Shown in pieces: positions 10,932-20,662 of a DNA stretch of 64,000 nucleotides. The notes beneath the pieces are model-generated. The model worked only from the letters and a program-made list of their open reading frames with translations. It was not told the DNA's origin and ran no database searches. The stretch is from positions 62,001 to 126,000 of the forward strand of contig FWCC01000060.1 in assembly GCA_900169235.1 (NCBI GenBank), in the 5' to 3' direction. Numbering within the stretch: position 1 is the stretch's first letter; each line of letters begins with the position of its first letter. Source of the stretch: Zarea fungicola (Eukaryota > Ascomycota > Sordariomycetes > Hypocreales > Cordycipitaceae). The position numbers and the translations under genes were made by a program.

Positions 10932-11321
10932 CATTCAAGGCCTTGATACATGGCCCTTCTGCGTATATATACCCTTTATTATTGTTCACGTCAGGAATTT
11001 TCGTTCAATATCATCACGGTGTTTGGGAGTACAGCCTCAGTCGGCGTTTATTGCTTGGCGTGTAATTCAATCCACGCATGTATTATAGACGATGAACGGG
11101 TTCGCATTAAAACTGAAAATAATATTTTTACATTCTATAGAGCAAAAATAGTTCAATTTGAACAAAATACAAAACATGCATAATTGTATCTCAACACTTT
11201 AATTTGTGCAAACGCCATGTCTATTCCGTTGTGAAGCTCCAACTACTAAACTATAGACACAATCCCATGATACCGTGACCATCTTGTACTCGTACATTAT
11301 GATTGCATTCTATTCGCTGAT
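10932..11321. other. Convergent 3' flanks of the cysteine-rich gene and RPT1
   Basis: This 390-bp, AT-rich gap lies between two stop codons and should carry both 3' UTRs. Nothing else is visible. Confidence 0.55.
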
Positions 11322-12808
11322 CTAGTTGTACTGCATATATGTGGCAGTCGAGTTGAACTTCAGGTTGCCCTTAATGACCTTGTCGACAGCACTAAGGAAA
11401 TCCTTTTCCGTGGCCACCTTTCTTCTGGCACGAATGGCGAACATGCCGGCTTCTGTGCACACGCTACGCAACTCTGCACCAGTGGCGTTGGGGCACAGAC
11501 GTGAAATCAGCTCCCATCGGATATCTCTCTCAACAGACATACTCTTGGCGTGGATACGCAGAATATTGGCGCGGCCCTCCAGATCGGGCAGCGAGAATTC
11601 GATCTTGCGGTCGATACGGCCGGGACGCATCAGTGCGGGGTCGAGAGTCGAAGGTCTGTTGGTAGCGAACATGACCTTGATGTTGCCTCGAGCATCGAAA
11701 CCATCCAGTTGTGTAATAAGTTCCAGCATAGTTCGCTGCACTTCGTTGTCTCCACCAGCGCCGTCGTCGAAACGCGCACCACCAACAGCATCAATTTCGT
11801 CAAAGAAGATGATGCAGGCCTTCTTCGTGCGAGCCATCTCGAAGAGCTCTCGGACCATTCTGGCACCCTCGCCGACGTATTTCTGTACCAGCTCACTACC
11901 AATGACTCGGATGAACGTGGCATCTGTTCTGTTGGCGACGGCTCTGGCGCAGAGTGTCTTTCCCGTACCGGGAGGACCATAGAGTAGGGCTCCCTTCGGG
12001 GGGTCGATACCGAGGTTGACAAATCGCTCCGGTGATAGCAGTGGCATTTCAACAACTTCTCTGAGCTTCTCGACCTGTTCCTTGCAGCCTCCAACATCAC
12101 CGTAGGTGACATCAGGCTTCTCCTCCACCGTCATCATGGTGACGCTGGCATCGATCTTTGGGGGCAGGGGAAGCATAATCTGATACTTGTTTCTATCGAC
12201 ACCAACTCGCATGCCCTCCTCAATATCGGTGGGACTAACTCGATCGCCTAGCTGAACGACGAACTTGGCGATTTGCTTGACGTTGATGACATATTTGCTC
12301 TTGGATTCGTCACCTTTTTCGTCCGAGATAATCTTTGTGCATCGAGCGACTTGAAATGGTTGCTCCTCCTGCATTCGTTGACGGTCGGCAGCAACGTCCC
12401 AGAGATGTGGTGGTGCGAGACCAGTATCGGATTCCTGCTCGTATTAGCTTCCGTTGCCGAGATGATATTAGGGCTGATGCAGTCTACCTTGACGCCAATC
12501 TTTTCGTCAACGCTTTGTTGCTTCTCTTTAATTTGTTTCTCAAGTTTCTTTATCGCGGCTCCGTACGGCGCGGCGCCATAGGTCTTGAGGACTTGGATAT
12601 CCCTAGCAGCCAGTTAGCAAGGCGAGGAGGTGCGTAGCAACGACTCAAGCGCATACTCATCAGTAAGTGGTGTAATCTTCTTCTCTTCTACTTCATCGTC
12701 GGCAAAAGTCTTCTGGTACTTCTCCCAATTTTGACCGGTTGCGGAAGGCTGGAGCTGTTAGTGAATAGGTCTTGCTTGGGAGGTCAGCGACGGAGGCTAG
12801 CTTACCAT
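11322..12808 (-). CDS. RPT1: 26S proteasome regulatory ATPase subunit Rpt1 (S7)
   Basis: Four exons: 12808-12806 (the ATG alone), 12748-12657, 12602-12488 and 12434-11322, giving 440 aa. Introns 2 and 3 are 54 and 53 bp with clear donors (GTATGC, GTAGAC) and GCTAAT/GCTAAC-type branch sites. Intron 1 has two phase-0 acceptors 6 bp apart, at 12755 and 12749, so the N-terminus is [13 protein letters not shown] or two residues longer. Rpt1 is one of six AAA+ subunits forming the ring that unfolds substrates and feeds them into the 20S core. Visible features: coiled-coil ([19 protein letters not shown]), OB region, Walker A GPPGTGKT at about 223-230, Walker [10 protein letters not shown] near 282, second region of homology [11 protein letters not shown], and the family-typical ending [11 protein letters not shown]. 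It is divergent from CCT4. Confidence 0.95.
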
Positions 12809-13558
12809 GGTGGAACGCGCACGGTATACGCGCCGCCAGTCTTTGAGGGTATGACTCTGTTATTCGAATAAAAGGAGCAGCAGTGATGCTAATTGCTGCC
12901 GGTCTTGGTTTGCGATGATAAGGTCCGAAAGGAAGGCGCGCGTTGTGGTACTTGGTTAATGATGATCGATTGGCTGGGGGCGAAGGCAGACGAGGCATCC
13001 GTAATCTCAGTTGCCTGAGCTCTAGGACAGGTCTGGTTGCTGAGAGCATAACTAAGCGCGCTAGTCCCGTTTTGGCCACCATATTATAGGGGGCCAGTTC
13101 TGGACATCCAACAAATGCCCAGTACAGCCAAGTTGAATAGCTCGTTTGGATCACTCGCAAATGAAGAGTATTCGCTCACTATAGGGCAATTTTAAATTTG
13201 GTCCTAAATTTTTGGTTCGTCTATTATCTGAAGCAAAATTCATTATACGCAGCAAGTTTGGCAAAACTGATTAAAATCTGATGTAACAGGCACTGTCTCG
13301 TCCACTGTCCAGAAGTACCCCCTACCACTACGCCGTGTTGGCTGGCCGCGCAGCATGGAAGGTGGCGGAAGATGGATAATCCCCACTTCCGTGCCCAAAA
13401 TTTCCAGGCGGTGGTGCACATGGCGGAGTAGGGTACAAGGTGGGATATTTTGAATGAATGCTGCCTGTGGACCAGCGTTTCCATCTTCTGCGTTCAATCA
13501 ACAAACGCCACCCCATTAGGACATTGCTGTGAACTCGTGTCCAAGAAATCTCTTGAAA
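12809..13558. promoter_or_regulatory. Shared divergent promoter of RPT1 and CCT4
   Basis: This 750-bp interval separates the start codons of two protein-homeostasis genes. Open frames inside it on the minus strand lack family features. I looked for the yeast PACE element (GGTGGCAAA) and found only a partial resemblance (TTTGGCAAAA near 13257), so I make no regulatory-site claim. Confidence 0.5.
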
Positions 13559-15326
13559 ATGTCTGCGCAAGTTCAAAGCAGCGGTCAGGGCGGAAATGCC
13601 ACCTTCAGGGTGTGTACACATGCGCAGGAAGCTTCAAGAGCTCCCCCCACTAACGAATGAGTAGGATAAGGAAAAGCCCATGGCTGTTCGCTCGTCGAAC
13701 ATTGTCGCTGCCAGAGGTACGAAATCCATGCCGATATGCACAAGAACAAGAGCGCAACATACTAACTGCTCTACGCAGCCGTCGCCGATGCTGTCCGAAC
13801 GTCTCTCGGTCCCCGTGGAATGGACAAGATGATCCGCAGTGGAAAGGGGGAGACTATTATCACAAACGACGGTAACACTATGCTTAAGAGCATGTCGGTT
13901 ATGCATCCCACCGCAAAGATGTTGGTCAATCTCTCCGGTGCTCAGGATGTCGAGGCTGGTGACGGTACTACCTCTGTCGTCGTCATCTGCGGTAGCTTGC
14001 TAGGGGCTGCCGACCGCCTCTTGTCCAAGGGCATCCACCCTTCCGTCATTTCAGAGTCTTTCCAGCGCGCTGCTGCCGCCGCCGTCGAGGTGCTTCACGA
14101 CATGTCCCAGCCCATCTCTTTAACCGATACTGCTTCCCTACTACAAGCCGCCAACACGTCGCTGTCGTCCAAGATTGTATCGCAGTACTCCAACCTTCTC
14201 GGCCCCATGGCCGTCAACGCCGTTACCAAGACTATCGATCTCAAGACGGCCGAGAACGTCGATTTGAACAATATCCGCATTATCAGAAAAGTTGGAGGCA
14301 CAATCGAGGACAGTGAGCTCGTAGACGGGCTTGTCCTCAGGCAGCCTGTATTGAAGAACGCTGGCGGCCCTACCAGAATTGAAAAGGCCAAGATTGGTCT
14401 TATTCAGTTTCAGCTAAGCCCTCCCAAGCCGGATGTATGTGATGTAATACCCTACGCGCCCAACTTGACTGACATTGTTTTAGATGGAAAACACGATTCA
14501 GGTCAATGACTACCGCCAGATGGACAAGATTGTCAAGGAGGAGCGTCTGTATCTGCTTAACTTGGCAAAGAAGATCAAGAAGGCTAAATGCAACGTTCTT
14601 CTTATCCAGAAGTCAATCTTGAGAGATGCCGTAAATGATCTGTCGCTTCACTTCCTTGCCAAGCTAGGAATTTTGGCAATAAAGGATATCGAGCGCGACG
14701 AAGTCGAATTTATCTGCAAGTCTACTGGCTGCAAGCCCGTTGCTGATATTGATTCTTTCACCGAGGACAAGCTCGGTGCCGCCGACTTGGTCGAAGAAAT
14801 CCAGTCGTCCGGAGCTCGCATGGTCAAGGTTATGGGTGGCAAGGCTACTGGCAAGACTGTATCTGTCGTTGTCCGTGGTGCCAACAGTCTCATTCTTGAG
14901 GAAGCCGAGAGAAGCTTGCACGACGCTCTCTGTGTCGTCCGCTGCATTGTTAAGAAGAAGGCTCTCATTGCCGGTGGTGGCGCCCCTGAAATTGAGATTG
15001 CCGCACAACTTGCTAAGCAGGCACGCAGCCTGACTGGCACTGAGGCCATCTGCTGGAAGGCTTTTGCAGATGCAATGGAGGTCATCCCCACAACTCTTGC
15101 TGAGAATGCCGGCCTGAACAGCATCAAGGTCGTGACTGACCTAAGACACCGTCACGAAATGGGTGAAAAGAGCGCTGGCGTCAGCATCAAGTCTGGTGGT
15201 GTCAACTCCAACATTTCGAAAGAGAATGTGCTGCAGCCGCTGCTGGTCAGTACGAGCGCCATTGAGCTGGCGGCAGAGACAGTGAAGATGATTTTGAGAA
15301 TAGATGACATTGCCCTTACGAGATAG
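13559..15326 (+). CDS. CCT4: T-complex chaperonin CCT, delta subunit
   Basis: Four exons (13559-13609, 13665-13716, 13779-14434, 14484-15326) with introns of 55, 62 and 49 bp encode 533 aa. The second intron has a textbook TACTAACTG branch. The product is one of eight subunits of the cytosolic group II chaperonin that folds actin, tubulin and WD40 proteins. Hallmarks: [23 protein letters not shown], the ATPase motif [53 protein letters not shown] and the [15 protein letters not shown] block. The delta paralogue is preferred because of [37 protein letters not shown] and the ending IDDIALTR. The start was set by the family N-terminus ([10 protein letters not shown], then [13 protein letters not shown] after splicing). 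Confidence 0.95.
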
Positions 15327-15644
15327 ACTATCAACCTTTGGCTAGGATGATGTATGATAATACCAAAAAGAGGTGTTTCTGAAGTATATAAAAAAATACT
15401 CAATAAAAATATTCCAATGGCAGTGTACAAAAAAGGTCACCTTTTCAATCATCAATGGTGACCTGAGGTCGTAGGTAGTTTTGGGATGTACGAGAGCGAG
15501 GTGCCAGCTGTCAGAGACCCGTTTCTTGCACCTCAACTTGTCTGTTTGCTAGCAATTCCGCCTGCGGATTCGCCTTCTCTATCAAACACTGTCGGTTCCA
15601 AAAGTAGTTCAAAACTCTTTGTTTCCTTAGCAACAACATACCCA
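15327..15644. other. CCT4 3' flank and promoter of the coiled-coil gene
   Basis: About 318 bp between two tandem plus-strand genes. It must hold the CCT4 terminator region and the upstream region of the next gene. Nothing else is visible. Confidence 0.45.
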
Positions 15645-16163
15645 ATGGCTCAAGGCTCGTCGTCGAGAGTCGCAGCTGATGTGGAAACTGGCGCGGCAGC
15701 AATTGTCGCGCAGCAGCGTATTTTCCAGGTACCGTTTAGAGACTCTTTTGATTCCAGAAATTAGCTCGTTCTAACAAAGAGAACTATTAAAGCTTAAAAA
15801 AGAAAGAGATGGGAAGATCAATGATGTCGTTTCCGAAACAATTGCAGAGTTGGACGACATCAAACGGCAAGTTTCGCACGGACGCGAAGAGCATGAGCGG
15901 CAACAGTACGTGCGCAGCCTTCAAATCACAATCTGACAGATTAATGTTCGTACTAATGACGAGCAAATAGAAGACAACAGAAGGCGAAAATATTGTTTGA
16001 CATTGCGAAGACGAAACAGAGACGAAATGCAATTGAAGAGGAAATGATTTCAGTGGTGGTGGATGTGCAGAAGATCATGATTGCATTCGAGGATACCATG
16101 AATCAAACTTACGATTCCAAAGAGCATGAAGTGAAGCAAGTAATGGAATACGATCATGCCTGA
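15645..16163 (+). CDS. Small coiled-coil protein, family not recognised
   Basis: A three-exon gene is proposed: 15645-15733, 15780-15905 and 15971-16163, giving 135 aa. Intron 2 (65 bp, donor GTACGTG, branch ACTAATG, acceptor ATAG) is convincing. Intron 1 (46 bp) has a CTAAC branch but a weak GTTTAG donor. The stronger GTACCG donor 7 bp upstream does not keep the frame, so the first junction is uncertain. The product is a short Ala-rich start (VETGAAAIVAQQRIF) followed by charged, leucine-containing helix (ELLKLKKERDGKINDVV, IAELDDIKRQ, EEHERQQRQQKAKILF, KTKQRRNAIEEEM) ending in EVKQVMEYDHA. Heptad-like spacing suggests an elongated coiled coil, possibly a subunit of a larger complex, but no function can be named. 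It is convergent with COX17. Confidence 0.55.
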
Positions 16164-16483
16164 TGTGTACGCTCAAACCCCGAAAACGCAATGGAGCAGT
16201 AACAACAATTCTTTGCTTGGTGATGTTCAAGACTTCGCATGATGCTGGATTCTCACAGGGTATTATTTGCAGGCGTGCAGAGCTTCCAGAAATAATAATG
16301 TTTTCATAAAAAGAGAGGAGTTATGATTCCCCTAATGCTGCCGACATGTCTATGTTATCCTTTTGTATAGTGTTGTACACAGCCTTGGGGTTACAACCCA
16401 CTGCTGAAGATTTGTTTCGTCTGTCATGGTCTGCGGGCCCACTCGCCGCATTCTATTTCCTCTACTTTCCTTCGTCTTTTATT
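16164..16483. other. Convergent 3' flanks of the coiled-coil gene and COX17
   Basis: A 320-bp gap between two stop codons. A plus-strand open frame crosses COX17 here (16346-16684) but is its antisense shadow. No other element is visible. Confidence 0.5.
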
Positions 16484-16838
16484 TTATACTTTATATCCAA
16501 AGCCAATCATGCAGCTCTTGTATTGCTCGACAAGAGACATACAGTCGACCTGGGGATCTTTCGCGGTAGAAAACAGCATGCACTCGTCGCGCTTGGCCTT
16601 CTCCTCCTTGCAAACGCAGCAGGGCTACATCGATGGATTAGCAGGCATGTTAACGCAATCATAAACATACGCCAATATGCTTAAAAATATCGAATCGGCG
16701 CAGTGTGTCTTCGTACCTTGGGTTTCTCAGTCTTCACAGTGGCGGGAGCAGCGGGAGCTATTCCTAGGTTAGCGCAAAAAGCCTTGCCGGCGCAGAGAGG
16801 AGCAGCGACATACATAGTGACGAAACTTTGGCGTCCAT
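16484..16838 (-). CDS. COX17: Cytochrome c oxidase copper chaperone Cox17
   Basis: Three small exons (16838-16814, 16757-16717, 16624-16484) with introns of 56 and 92 bp encode 68 aa. Intron 1 has a GTATGT donor and GCTAACC branch; its nearer AG would create an in-frame stop, so the next AG at 16758 is used. The protein shows the copper-binding KPCCVC motif (Cys24, 25, 27) and a twin CX9C CHCH fold: C27/C37 and C50/C60, each with nine residues between. It ends in the family-typical GFGYKV. Cox17 sits in the mitochondrial intermembrane space, is imported by Mia40-dependent oxidation and hands Cu(I) to Sco1 and Cox11 for complex IV. The short N-terminus (MDAKVSSLSPAAPAT) is not conserved. Confidence 0.93.
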
Positions 16839-17996
16839 TGTATGCGATTGCGCTGTGCGATTCTTGGTGTGTGTTGTGACGAATTGGGAAAGGGAAAAGT
16901 GTTGTTGTCTTTGTAAAAAGTCCACCGACTCCGAGGTAGCGGTTTAACTTAAGCTGGATTTCTAAGCTTCCGCGACCAATCACGCCACGCCTGCAGCACC
17001 CTTGCTAGCGGCTGAGCAGCGACTAAGCGCGGCAGAGTCACTGACCAACGGGAACTCAATCAAGTTAAGTTAACTGCCCAGTGATTAAACATATGACCCA
17101 GTCGTACGAATATTAATCACCAAACCATTGTCCTTGTCATATATTTCTCGCCAATTTGACGAAAAGTGGACTTTTGCAGTGTAAGCGGGCACTTTTTCAA
17201 AGTGCTATACAGTCTGTGCCGTGACGCTGCTGTCCCAAGTAAACTTGCTCATTATATGCGCATCAGATCAGACGGGACTAGCCAAAAGCCTCGCAAGCAT
17301 GCATTGTATGGCCAGATTTTTCGCACGGTCATCTGATATACGACAACTCATGTACCGCCAGGCAGCTTTGTTGCCGGAATCGCACGAGGGGATCTGTTAC
17401 CGTTAGACGTCTGACACAGTGAAATCAACACACCTTGAAGTATTTTTAAGGCCAGCTAGAGCAGTCGAATAATTGATTTATATTTCGTTAACAATTACCT
17501 ACACCAAGAACACCCTTCAATGACGTGCGGTAGTCTGCAAGTGCCCCCACGATTTGGGATTAATTTGGATAATAACTTTGGGAATATTCAAGATCAATCC
17601 GATATCTTCCTCATATTTTCTTTAAAATAAAATAACTCTAATTGAATAATCAATATTGAACATGTAAATCAATAAGCAAAGACATGATCCGCTGGACGAC
17701 TGTCGTTGCCCCACTAAAAAGTATGAGCGGATCAGGCCGCATCTTGAAATTTTTCGTTTGACTCATCAAACTCTTTGGACAGACTGTTTGTACTCCAATA
17801 CCGTCTTAAATATTTCAAAGTGCCTCGGCATAGATCTTGCATAAAAGTGGTCGTCTCTCACGCGTTTTCAAATAAGAAAGAAAGGCTGCCATAGCGGGAA
17901 CCAGAGGGCAACGGTTTGAAACTGGCGCTTAACTCAAAAATTGGTCGACTTACATCCAGTGTTCTGCAATCGCGGCTGAGTTCGACACCATCCACA
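16839..17996. promoter_or_regulatory. Divergent intergenic region, COX17 / SUA5
   Basis: About 1.16 kb between the starts of two divergent genes. It is AT-rich around 17500-17680. The last 75 bases before the SUA5 ATG stay open in the SUA5 frame and are described separately. No additional gene is supported. Confidence 0.5.
17922..17996 (+). other. In-frame extension upstream of the SUA5 ATG, possible CUG start
   Basis: The frame of SUA5 is open upstream of its first ATG back to a stop (TAG) near 17892. It contains a CTG at 17922 in a strong context (A at -3, G at +4). Reading from it adds 25 residues rich in Ser, Leu, Thr, Arg and Lys with no acidic residue (KIGRLTSSVLQSRLSS), like a mitochondrial presequence. 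Use of this start is a hypothesis. Confidence 0.4.
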
Positions 17997-19313
17997 ATGC
18001 AGACACACATTGTGAGAGTCTCCGCTCGGGGATCGGAACTGGGGCGATTTCGGGATGCCAAAGGCCCTTACCGACTGGAAGAATGGTGTATTAACACGGC
18101 GGATTCATCACTGCCGTCCATTGACGCACTCAGAAAAGCTGGCGCTCACCTCAGGGAAAAGGATACCCCAGTGGGCTTTCCTACGGAAACAGTGTACGGC
18201 CTTGGCGCTGATGCTACCCGCAGTGCCGCTGTCAAAGGGATATATTCCGCAAAAGGCCGTCCCTCTGATAACCCCCTCATCGTCCACGTCTGCGACCTGC
18301 AAATGCTGCGAGACTTGCTTGGTACCACGGCGGATGGCAAACAGAATGCCCTTCCAGAAAGATATAAGACATTAATAGACAAATGCTGGCCAGGACCACT
18401 GACGATACTACTGCCAAATGCGCAGCCATCGAGGCTTGCCCCAGAGGTTACAGCTGGACTCTCAACCTTTGGCGTGCGCATGCCGTCCTCAACCCTTGCA
18501 CTCTCGCTGATTAAGCTCGCCGGTGTACCCCTGGCTGCGCCATCTGCGAATGCATCGACCAAGCCTTCGCCCACTGCTGCGCACCATGTTAAACATGACT
18601 TGGACGGAAGGATAGAGCTCATTCTGGATGGCGGCCCCAGTCATGTGGGTGTCGAAAGTACGGTAGTGGACGGGCTCTGCGACCCTCCAGTTGTACTGCG
18701 CCCTGGCGGCTTAAGTATGGAGGAACTACGCAGCTGCCCTGGCTGGGAAAACTCAGTCCAGGCATACAAGGACCAGAGCGAGGAAGGCAAAGCTGCGCCG
18801 AGAGCACCGGGCATGAAGTATAAGCACTATAGCCCCAAAGCCCGGGTCGTTCTATACGAAACCACATACAACGCCAACGGCACATCCTATGGAATTGTGC
18901 CGGCAGATATCGAGTCCGCCAGTGCAACCCAGAACGGCCACGCTACAAACGGCCATGAACCCACGACGAGAAAGGTTGGTGTCATTAGAACAAAACGGTG
19001 GGAGGCGGCCGCAGGACTCGATGTCCACAACTGGCGCAAAGCATCTCCAATGATCGGTGAAATGGACGAATCTGCTTACATAGTACATACTGGGGATCTT
19101 GTCGGCGTCAACAGTCAGATGATTGGTGAATTATTTGATATAGATCTGGGCAAAGACACAGCTGGTATTGCACAGGGTCTCTTCTCAGCTCTCCGTGAGC
19201 TCGACAGCCGCGGGGCTGAAACTATTTTCGTGGACGGTATAGACGGAGAGATGGATATTGCTGCAGCAGTTATGAATCGGCTTCGCAAAGCAGCATCTGA
19301 AATTAGATCATAA
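17997..19313 (+). CDS. SUA5: Threonylcarbamoyl-AMP synthase Sua5
   Basis: A single-exon gene of 438 aa from the first in-frame ATG (MQTHIVRVSARG). Sua5 condenses threonine, bicarbonate and ATP to threonylcarbamoyl-AMP, the first step in making t6A37 on ANN-reading tRNAs; KEOPS (cytosol) and Qri7 (mitochondria) then transfer the group. The N-terminal YrdC-like domain shows FPTETVYGLGADAT, the nucleotide-binding SAKGRPSDNPLIVHV, the block VPLAAPSANASTKPSPT and GGPSHVGVESTVVD. After the linker RAPGMKYKHYSPKA comes the smaller Sua5 C-terminal domain, closing with GIAQGLFSALRELDSRG and the MNRLRKAASE end. All expected motifs are present. The gene is divergent from COX17 and convergent with RET3 (223 bp between stops). 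Confidence 0.94.
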   Translation: MQTHIVRVSARGSELGRFRDAKGPYRLEEWCINTADSSLPSIDALRKAGAHLREKDTPVGFPTETVYGLGADATRSAAVKGIYSAKGRPSDNPLIVHVCDLQMLRDLLGTTADGKQNALPERYKTLIDKCWPGPLTILLPNAQPSRLAPEVTAGLSTFGVRMPSSTLALSLIKLAGVPLAAPSANASTKPSPTAAHHVKHDLDGRIELILDGGPSHVGVESTVVDGLCDPPVVLRPGGLSMEELRSCPGWENSVQAYKDQSEEGKAAPRAPGMKYKHYSPKARVVLYETTYNANGTSYGIVPADIESASATQNGHATNGHEPTTRKVGVIRTKRWEAAAGLDVHNWRKASPMIGEMDESAYIVHTGDLVGVNSQMIGELFDIDLGKDTAGIAQGLFSALRELDSRGAETIFVDGIDGEMDIAAAVMNRLRKAASEIRS

Positions 19314-19536
19314 CACATCCCATATAGAAAATAGATTTTTAATACCCTCTAATATGCTGCGCAGTGCGCATTGTGCGAGTAGCTTTCTCCCTTACACACA
19401 TTCGTATTTTATCGTTGATTGATTATTCTCTTGGCCCTGCCTGTCTCATGATGGTGTGATATTCGTCCCTTCTAGTCCTGCCATTGTTGCATTGGTTCCT
19501 CCTCTCACTTCTGATATACGTCCTTACCAACCCCGG

Positions 19537-20296
19537 TTACAGTCCCTGGCGCAGCCAGTCGGCAAGCTTGGACTTGCCAAGCTGAGCCAAGTTGTTAACG
19601 CCTTGTTCGCTGAGATCGATGCGGCCGACCTGGAGGTCCTGAGTAGGAGCGCGGCTAACGCGCTGGACAACAATCGTGGGGTCGGTCTCGAGAATAATAC
19701 CATCATCAACGATTTCGTCAATGGCGAGAGAAACAAGATCGTAGTTCTCTACAATTGTGCGCTTATCAACGGATTGCCTGCAGGATAGAAATTAGTATAT
19801 CGGACTGTGTATTCCGCATGCGGAGTGCGCGCCGGCATCCCAAGAACAGAGTAGCTTTTCATACTTGAAGAGAAGGTGCAAAGAATCGCGGAAAGCAAGC
19901 AGGGTATTATATAAGAGAATCTCGTTCTCGTCAGCAGCACCGACAAGGTAGATCATGACATCAGACTCGAGTTTGTAGAGGACGATGCGATTATCGTAGA
20001 GAATAATGTCGCCAGTCTGCTTCGACGTCTTCTCGATGAGTCCTTTCTCAAAGGCCTTTTGTGACTTAATATCGGAATAGGGATTAGTGGAGCCGGCACC
20101 ACCTGCAACAAGGAAACTCGAGTTAGTACATGCTGCGGTGAGCTGCTTCAATTGGCCACGGGGCATTGCGCGGCGCATAATTACCTGCAGGAGCAGCATG
20201 AGGAGGGGTAAAATATTTGGCAAATATTCTTGATCCGTCTTCAGTGCTCAGTACCAGGACGGCCTGGACCGCAAAAAGTGTCATTCCAGGAGACAT
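19537..20296 (-). CDS. RET3: Coatomer (COPI) zeta subunit
   Basis: Three exons (20296-20185, 20102-19865, 19777-19537) with introns of 82 and 87 bp encode 196 aa. Splicing joins PPHAAPA/GGAGSTNPYSDIK and LHLLFK/QSVDKRTIVENYDL in phase. Zeta-COP is the small longin-like (adaptin-sigma-like) subunit of the F-subcomplex of coatomer, which pairs with gamma-COP on Golgi membranes for retrograde transport to the ER. Family signatures: QAVLVLSTEDGSRIFAKYF, FEKGLIEKTSKQTGDIILYD, YLVGAADENEILLYN, LAIDEIVDDGIILETDP and the C-terminal extension ending in KSKLADWLRQGL. The start MSPGMTLF is the first ATG in frame. It shares a 366-bp promoter region with MCM4. Confidence 0.95.
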
Positions 20297-20662
20297 GATG
20301 GCGGTTACTATGGTCAATCAATGAAGCTATACCTGCCACACAATGCATCACCGCACTAGCAAGTTAACCAGGTGTCCCTGGCAGCCCATCCAACCCACAA
20401 TAAACGGCGTATCCTTTCGCCGTTCCGGGTTTAAGGAAGCTACCGCACGGGCCACATTGCACGACGCCAATTAATTGAAAACGCGTCTCGCAAACCACTT
20501 TACGCGTCCCAGCCATTTTGCCTGACGCGACCCGCCCAAGTTTGTCTCCCTTGCCCCTCGTTGCCGCCCAGGACAAAAATATTTGGTGACGCTTCATCTC
20601 TCCCTGTGCCTGGCCGCGACGCCTTCTCATAATCATTCCTTTACACCCGAATTATTGCAAAA
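20297..20662. promoter_or_regulatory. Shared divergent promoter of RET3 and MCM4
   Basis: Only 366 bp separate the two start codons. The region contains two ACGCGT boxes plus a related ACGCGA, described separately. The MCM4 side has a short pyrimidine-rich stretch before the ATG. Confidence 0.6.
20481..20507. promoter_or_regulatory. Pair of MluI cell-cycle boxes (MCB) upstream of MCM4
   Basis: ACGCGT occurs at 20481-20486 and again at 20502-20507, 21 bp apart start to start (two helical turns). A half-matching ACGCGA lies at about 20524. They sit 155-182 bp before the MCM4 start. ACGCGT is the binding site of the MBF (Mbp1/Swi6) G1/S factor in yeasts and the likely site in moulds. MCM genes are classic MBF targets. 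Confidence 0.65.

Noticed and set aside
12809..13558. PACE proteasome element upstream of RPT1
   Set aside because: Only a partial match (TTTGGCAAAA) is present, and the Rpn4-PACE system is best known in budding yeasts, so no site is claimed.
16346..16684. 112-codon plus-strand frame with hydrophobic segments
   Set aside because: It is the antisense shadow of COX17 exon 3 and intron 2; the CX9C signature on the minus strand explains the sequence.
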